From Porphyra umbilicalis (taxonomy: Eukaryota; Rhodophyta; Bangiophyceae; Bangiales; Bangiaceae), in NCBI GenBank assembly GCA_002049455.2, contig KV918803.1, forward strand, positions 62,001-126,000: DNA of 64,000 bases, given 5' to 3'. Numbering within the stretch: the stretch's first letter is position 1; each line of letters starts with the position of its first letter. The translations under genes and the position numbers were made by a program. This document shows, in pieces, positions 61,585-64,000 of the stretch. The notes under the pieces are model-generated. The model ran no database searches, was not told the DNA's origin, and worked only from the letters and a program-made list of their open reading frames with translations.

Positions 61585-62595
61585 CGCGACGTGACACGGT
61601 CTGGCTCGCCCTCCCCCCCACTGAGTGGCGTTGGGTGAGCGTGTTGTCACACCCTTGTCGGTGTCTTGGCGGCTGCTGACCCAGTCAACGGCGGCGTCAC
61701 AGGTAGCAGGCACTGCGGGAACGTGCAGATGCAAGTCGGCCTTCGAGTGCGCCTCGTGGTGGGTCGATCGGACGCGCACGGCCTTGGTGTGCTTGCTGCG
61801 TGTAGCACCACCCGGCGGGGGGTGGCGCTGGCGGTGAGCGGGCGCGGCGTGGGAGGCGCAAGCGGGCCCGGAAGCCGCGGGCAACACGGCTCACCCGCTA
61901 GCACAGGGCGCGGGATGGACGACACACCGACGAGGCGCGCGCCGCGCGCCCAGCCACGCCGGGCCCGCCCGTGGGCGGTGGGCGCGGAGGGCGGCCGGCG
62001 CCCCCGCGTGGCCGCACCACGGGCCGCCACGTCAGGGCGGGGTGCGTGGCCCAGATTCCCCCTCGTCTCTACTTACCGCCTCGGTGGACTTGTCTTTCAT
62101 CGAATTTAGTAGTATTGGCTGGTTGGCGGTGCGGGCCAATTCCCACTAGGGGAATTGGGCCCGCACGTCGGTTTCCGTCATTAATAGGACGAAGGGCGAC
62201 GACAAACCCCAACGGACGGTAGCGCGGCTCAGATGGGGACCCGCACGTGGCGCCACGGGCGCATCGCGCGCGGATCTCGGCGATCGACCGGGCGTCGCCC
62301 CGAGACGGCGGCCGACACGACCGAGTCGCGGCTGCTCATGGCGGAAATGCGGCAGGAGCTCGGAGAGCTCCGCCGCCTACGCGACCAAATTGTGGAGACG
62401 GCCTCCTCGGCGGCTATCCCCGACACGCTGCCCCCGCCGGCGCGAGCGGCCCCGCGAGCGGCGCCAAGCGCCTCCGCCCGATCGGCGGCGCCGGCACCCG
62501 GGTGGGCCACGTCGCCGGCCGGCGGCGTCCACGCGGGCGCCCACTAGTCCGATAGCGAGGTGCACTCGGAGGCCACGGGGGAGCCCGCGGCATCC
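61585..62595 (+). mobile_element. Ty3/gypsy element G2, LTR-like and leader region
   Basis: Contains the 75-bp repeat shared with 21846-21925 and, at 62120-62205, a CAATTCCC..GGGAATTGGGCCC hairpin plus GACGAAGGGCGACGAC that match the interior of the G1 LTR (17600-17700 on the minus strand). Clear LTR ends were not found. Broken. Confidence 0.5.
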
Positions 62596-64000
62596 ATGGC
62601 GGAGTTCCGCGAGTCGATCGTGGGCGAGGCGGTCCGGCGCCTGCGTCGCGACCAGCGGCTGGAGCGGGTCACGGACCCCCGGTTCGCCCCATTGTTCAAG
62701 ACGGACGCGTACCGTCTGTTTGACCGCACGCCTGGGTTCTCGCGTACCCAGCGTGCACAGCAGCGGTACAACCGGCGGGACCTCAAGGAGATGATGCTGA
62801 CGGAGGACCGGCGTTGGGACGCCAAGGATCGCGTGAGCGTGATCAACTTCCTGCGGAAGCTCAAGAACTCGTGCGACGCCCTCGGCGTGGCCGAGTGGGC
62901 CGCGGTGTACCTGCTGCAGTGGCTGGTCTCCGAGACCGTCATGGTGGTCATCCGCCGCGTGGTGCCCATGGGCAGCGACACGGCGGCGGTTGCCGCCCAG
63001 CCCAAGTTCAAGCACATCATCCGGGAGCTGCTGGAGGAGTACTTGGACGAGGACGTCCTCTCCGACCGCCTCCGGGAGCTGCAGTACGCGAAACAGCACG
63101 CCTGGGAAACCGAAGGGCAGCTTGGCGACCGCATCGTGGCGTTGAAGGCCGCCCTCGGGGCACTCCTGGACGGCAAGGAGCTAAAGGCGGTCCTGGTGCA
63201 GGGCGTGGGGGAGTCCCTCGGGGCCGCCGCGCGGCAGTACAAGACGGCCGGTGGGTCGTTCACTAAGCTGAAAGCCCACCTCGAGAGGGAGGGAAAGTCG
63301 TCGCGCGCTCTGCACAAGACCAAGCTGGCGCTCAAACCGCCAGCCCGGAACCGGTTGTCGCTGAAGCCACGGAGCAAGGCCCCCGCATCGAAGGCGCTCG
63401 GGGGCGCCGCCCCGGTGGACGGGGACGTCGCCAAGGTAGCCGCGGCCGCCGCGTCCTGGGACTGGCACGCGGCGCAAGCCGCCTTCGCAGCGGCCGAGGT
63501 GGGGGATTCGCAAACCCTCCTGGCCGGTCAGGCCGAGTCAGCCCCGGCTGCGTGGGGACCAACCCCTTCTCCCCGGACGGGCTACCGGCGTACGACGGAG
63601 TTCGCGTCCCCGCTGACACGCGGGCCAGGGCCGGCCGCGTCCGGCGCTGCGGGGAGCCGGTTTGGGACGGGGGTCCCCATTCCTGGGCACCGCAATCACG
63701 CGTTTTGTCACGCGGGGCGTGACCCCGCACACCCACGCGGGTATCCCGCTAGTGGACCCACGCGCCGTCGGGGGGCCTACGTCGTGTGCTACGACCCTGG
63801 ACACTGGGCGGAGCAGTGCCCCATCATGACCCCGGGGCAGCAAGAGCGCACTCGTCACGCCCGGGAGGCGGTCCGGCGCGGACGGTCGACGACGGGCGGC
63901 GGCCCGGCGGCGGTCACCGCGCAGGCGGCCGCCTCGGGGGTCCACGTCCTCCAGGAAGTGGAACGCAACCCCGAATCCTACGAAACCGACGAGGGAACGA
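62596..64000 (+). mobile_element. Ty3/gypsy element G2, gag region, runs off the window
   Basis: A frame open from about 62596 to the window end (468 codons). Capsid-like part (VTDPRFAPLFKTDAYRLF; VSVINFLRKLKNSCDALGV; WLVSETVMVVIRRVVPMGSD), then a helix series (KELKAVLVQGVGESLGAAA), a Pro/Ala-rich linker and a zinc-knuckle-like CYDPGHWAEQCP (about 63790). The same protein order is seen in pieces of G1. Pol must lie beyond 64000. Confidence 0.7.

Overview
The window looks like GC-rich nuclear DNA of a eukaryote, most likely fungal or fungus-like. Evidence: several supported genes have perfect GCCGCCATG start contexts; two have GTATGT-type introns (one with a CTAAC branch-like site before CAG); TATA-like boxes lie about 160-175 bp upstream of ATGs; and the mobile-element mix (Ty1/copia, Ty3/gypsy, hAT, PIF/Harbinger-like and Tc1/mariner-like MITEs) is eukaryotic. 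I saw no bacterial operons, rRNA, tRNA or CRISPR. The species cannot be named from sequence alone; a zoosporic fungus with a high-GC genome would fit, but that is inference.

Layout. 1-905: a dispersed repeat cut by the window edge (second copy at 31536-32691). 1345-18089: a decayed minus-strand Ty3/gypsy element that hosts two almost identical Ty1/copia elements in opposite orientation (4332-9290 minus, 10500-15458 plus); the gypsy piece between them is flipped relative to its flanks. 18092-18840: a 164-bp tandem array. 19314-20065: a small hAT-like element with perfect 8-bp target duplication. 20353-21393: a zinc-finger protein gene. 23050-25263: an F-box gene split by a 766-bp inverted-repeat element (second copy at 60091-60834). 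25264-28520: low-complexity DNA, a GGGCGCTC-rich inverted-repeat element and a 10-bp minisatellite. 28521-29975: a hAT-like element with AT-rich ends around GC-rich cargo. 30217-30852: a GNAT acetyltransferase gene. 31536-38606: a patchwork of MITEs around a small secreted cysteine-rich protein gene (37153-37575).

41721-50769 holds a divergent gene pair: a large disordered/coiled-coil protein on the minus strand and a C2H2-finger DDE-like transposase candidate on the plus strand. They share a 2.6-kb intergenic region with a TATA-like box on each side, and may be two genes of one large DNA transposon. A young, whole-looking copia element (50764-56722, TSD CCCGT) sits in the 3' end of the transposase gene; its 3' non-coding region carries six copies of a 20-bp hairpin. 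56728-62100 is GC-rich low-coding DNA plus repeats, and 62100-64000 is the 5' part of a second gypsy element running off the window.

How things work together: most of the window is layered transposition. Confident host genes are few (GNAT enzyme, secreted Cys-rich protein, zinc-finger protein, broken F-box gene). The most unusual features are the inverted copia pair with exchanged target-site flanks, the hairpin-repeat 3' region of the young copia, primer sites matching the initiator-tRNA anticodon arm, and the divergent transposase/disordered-protein unit.
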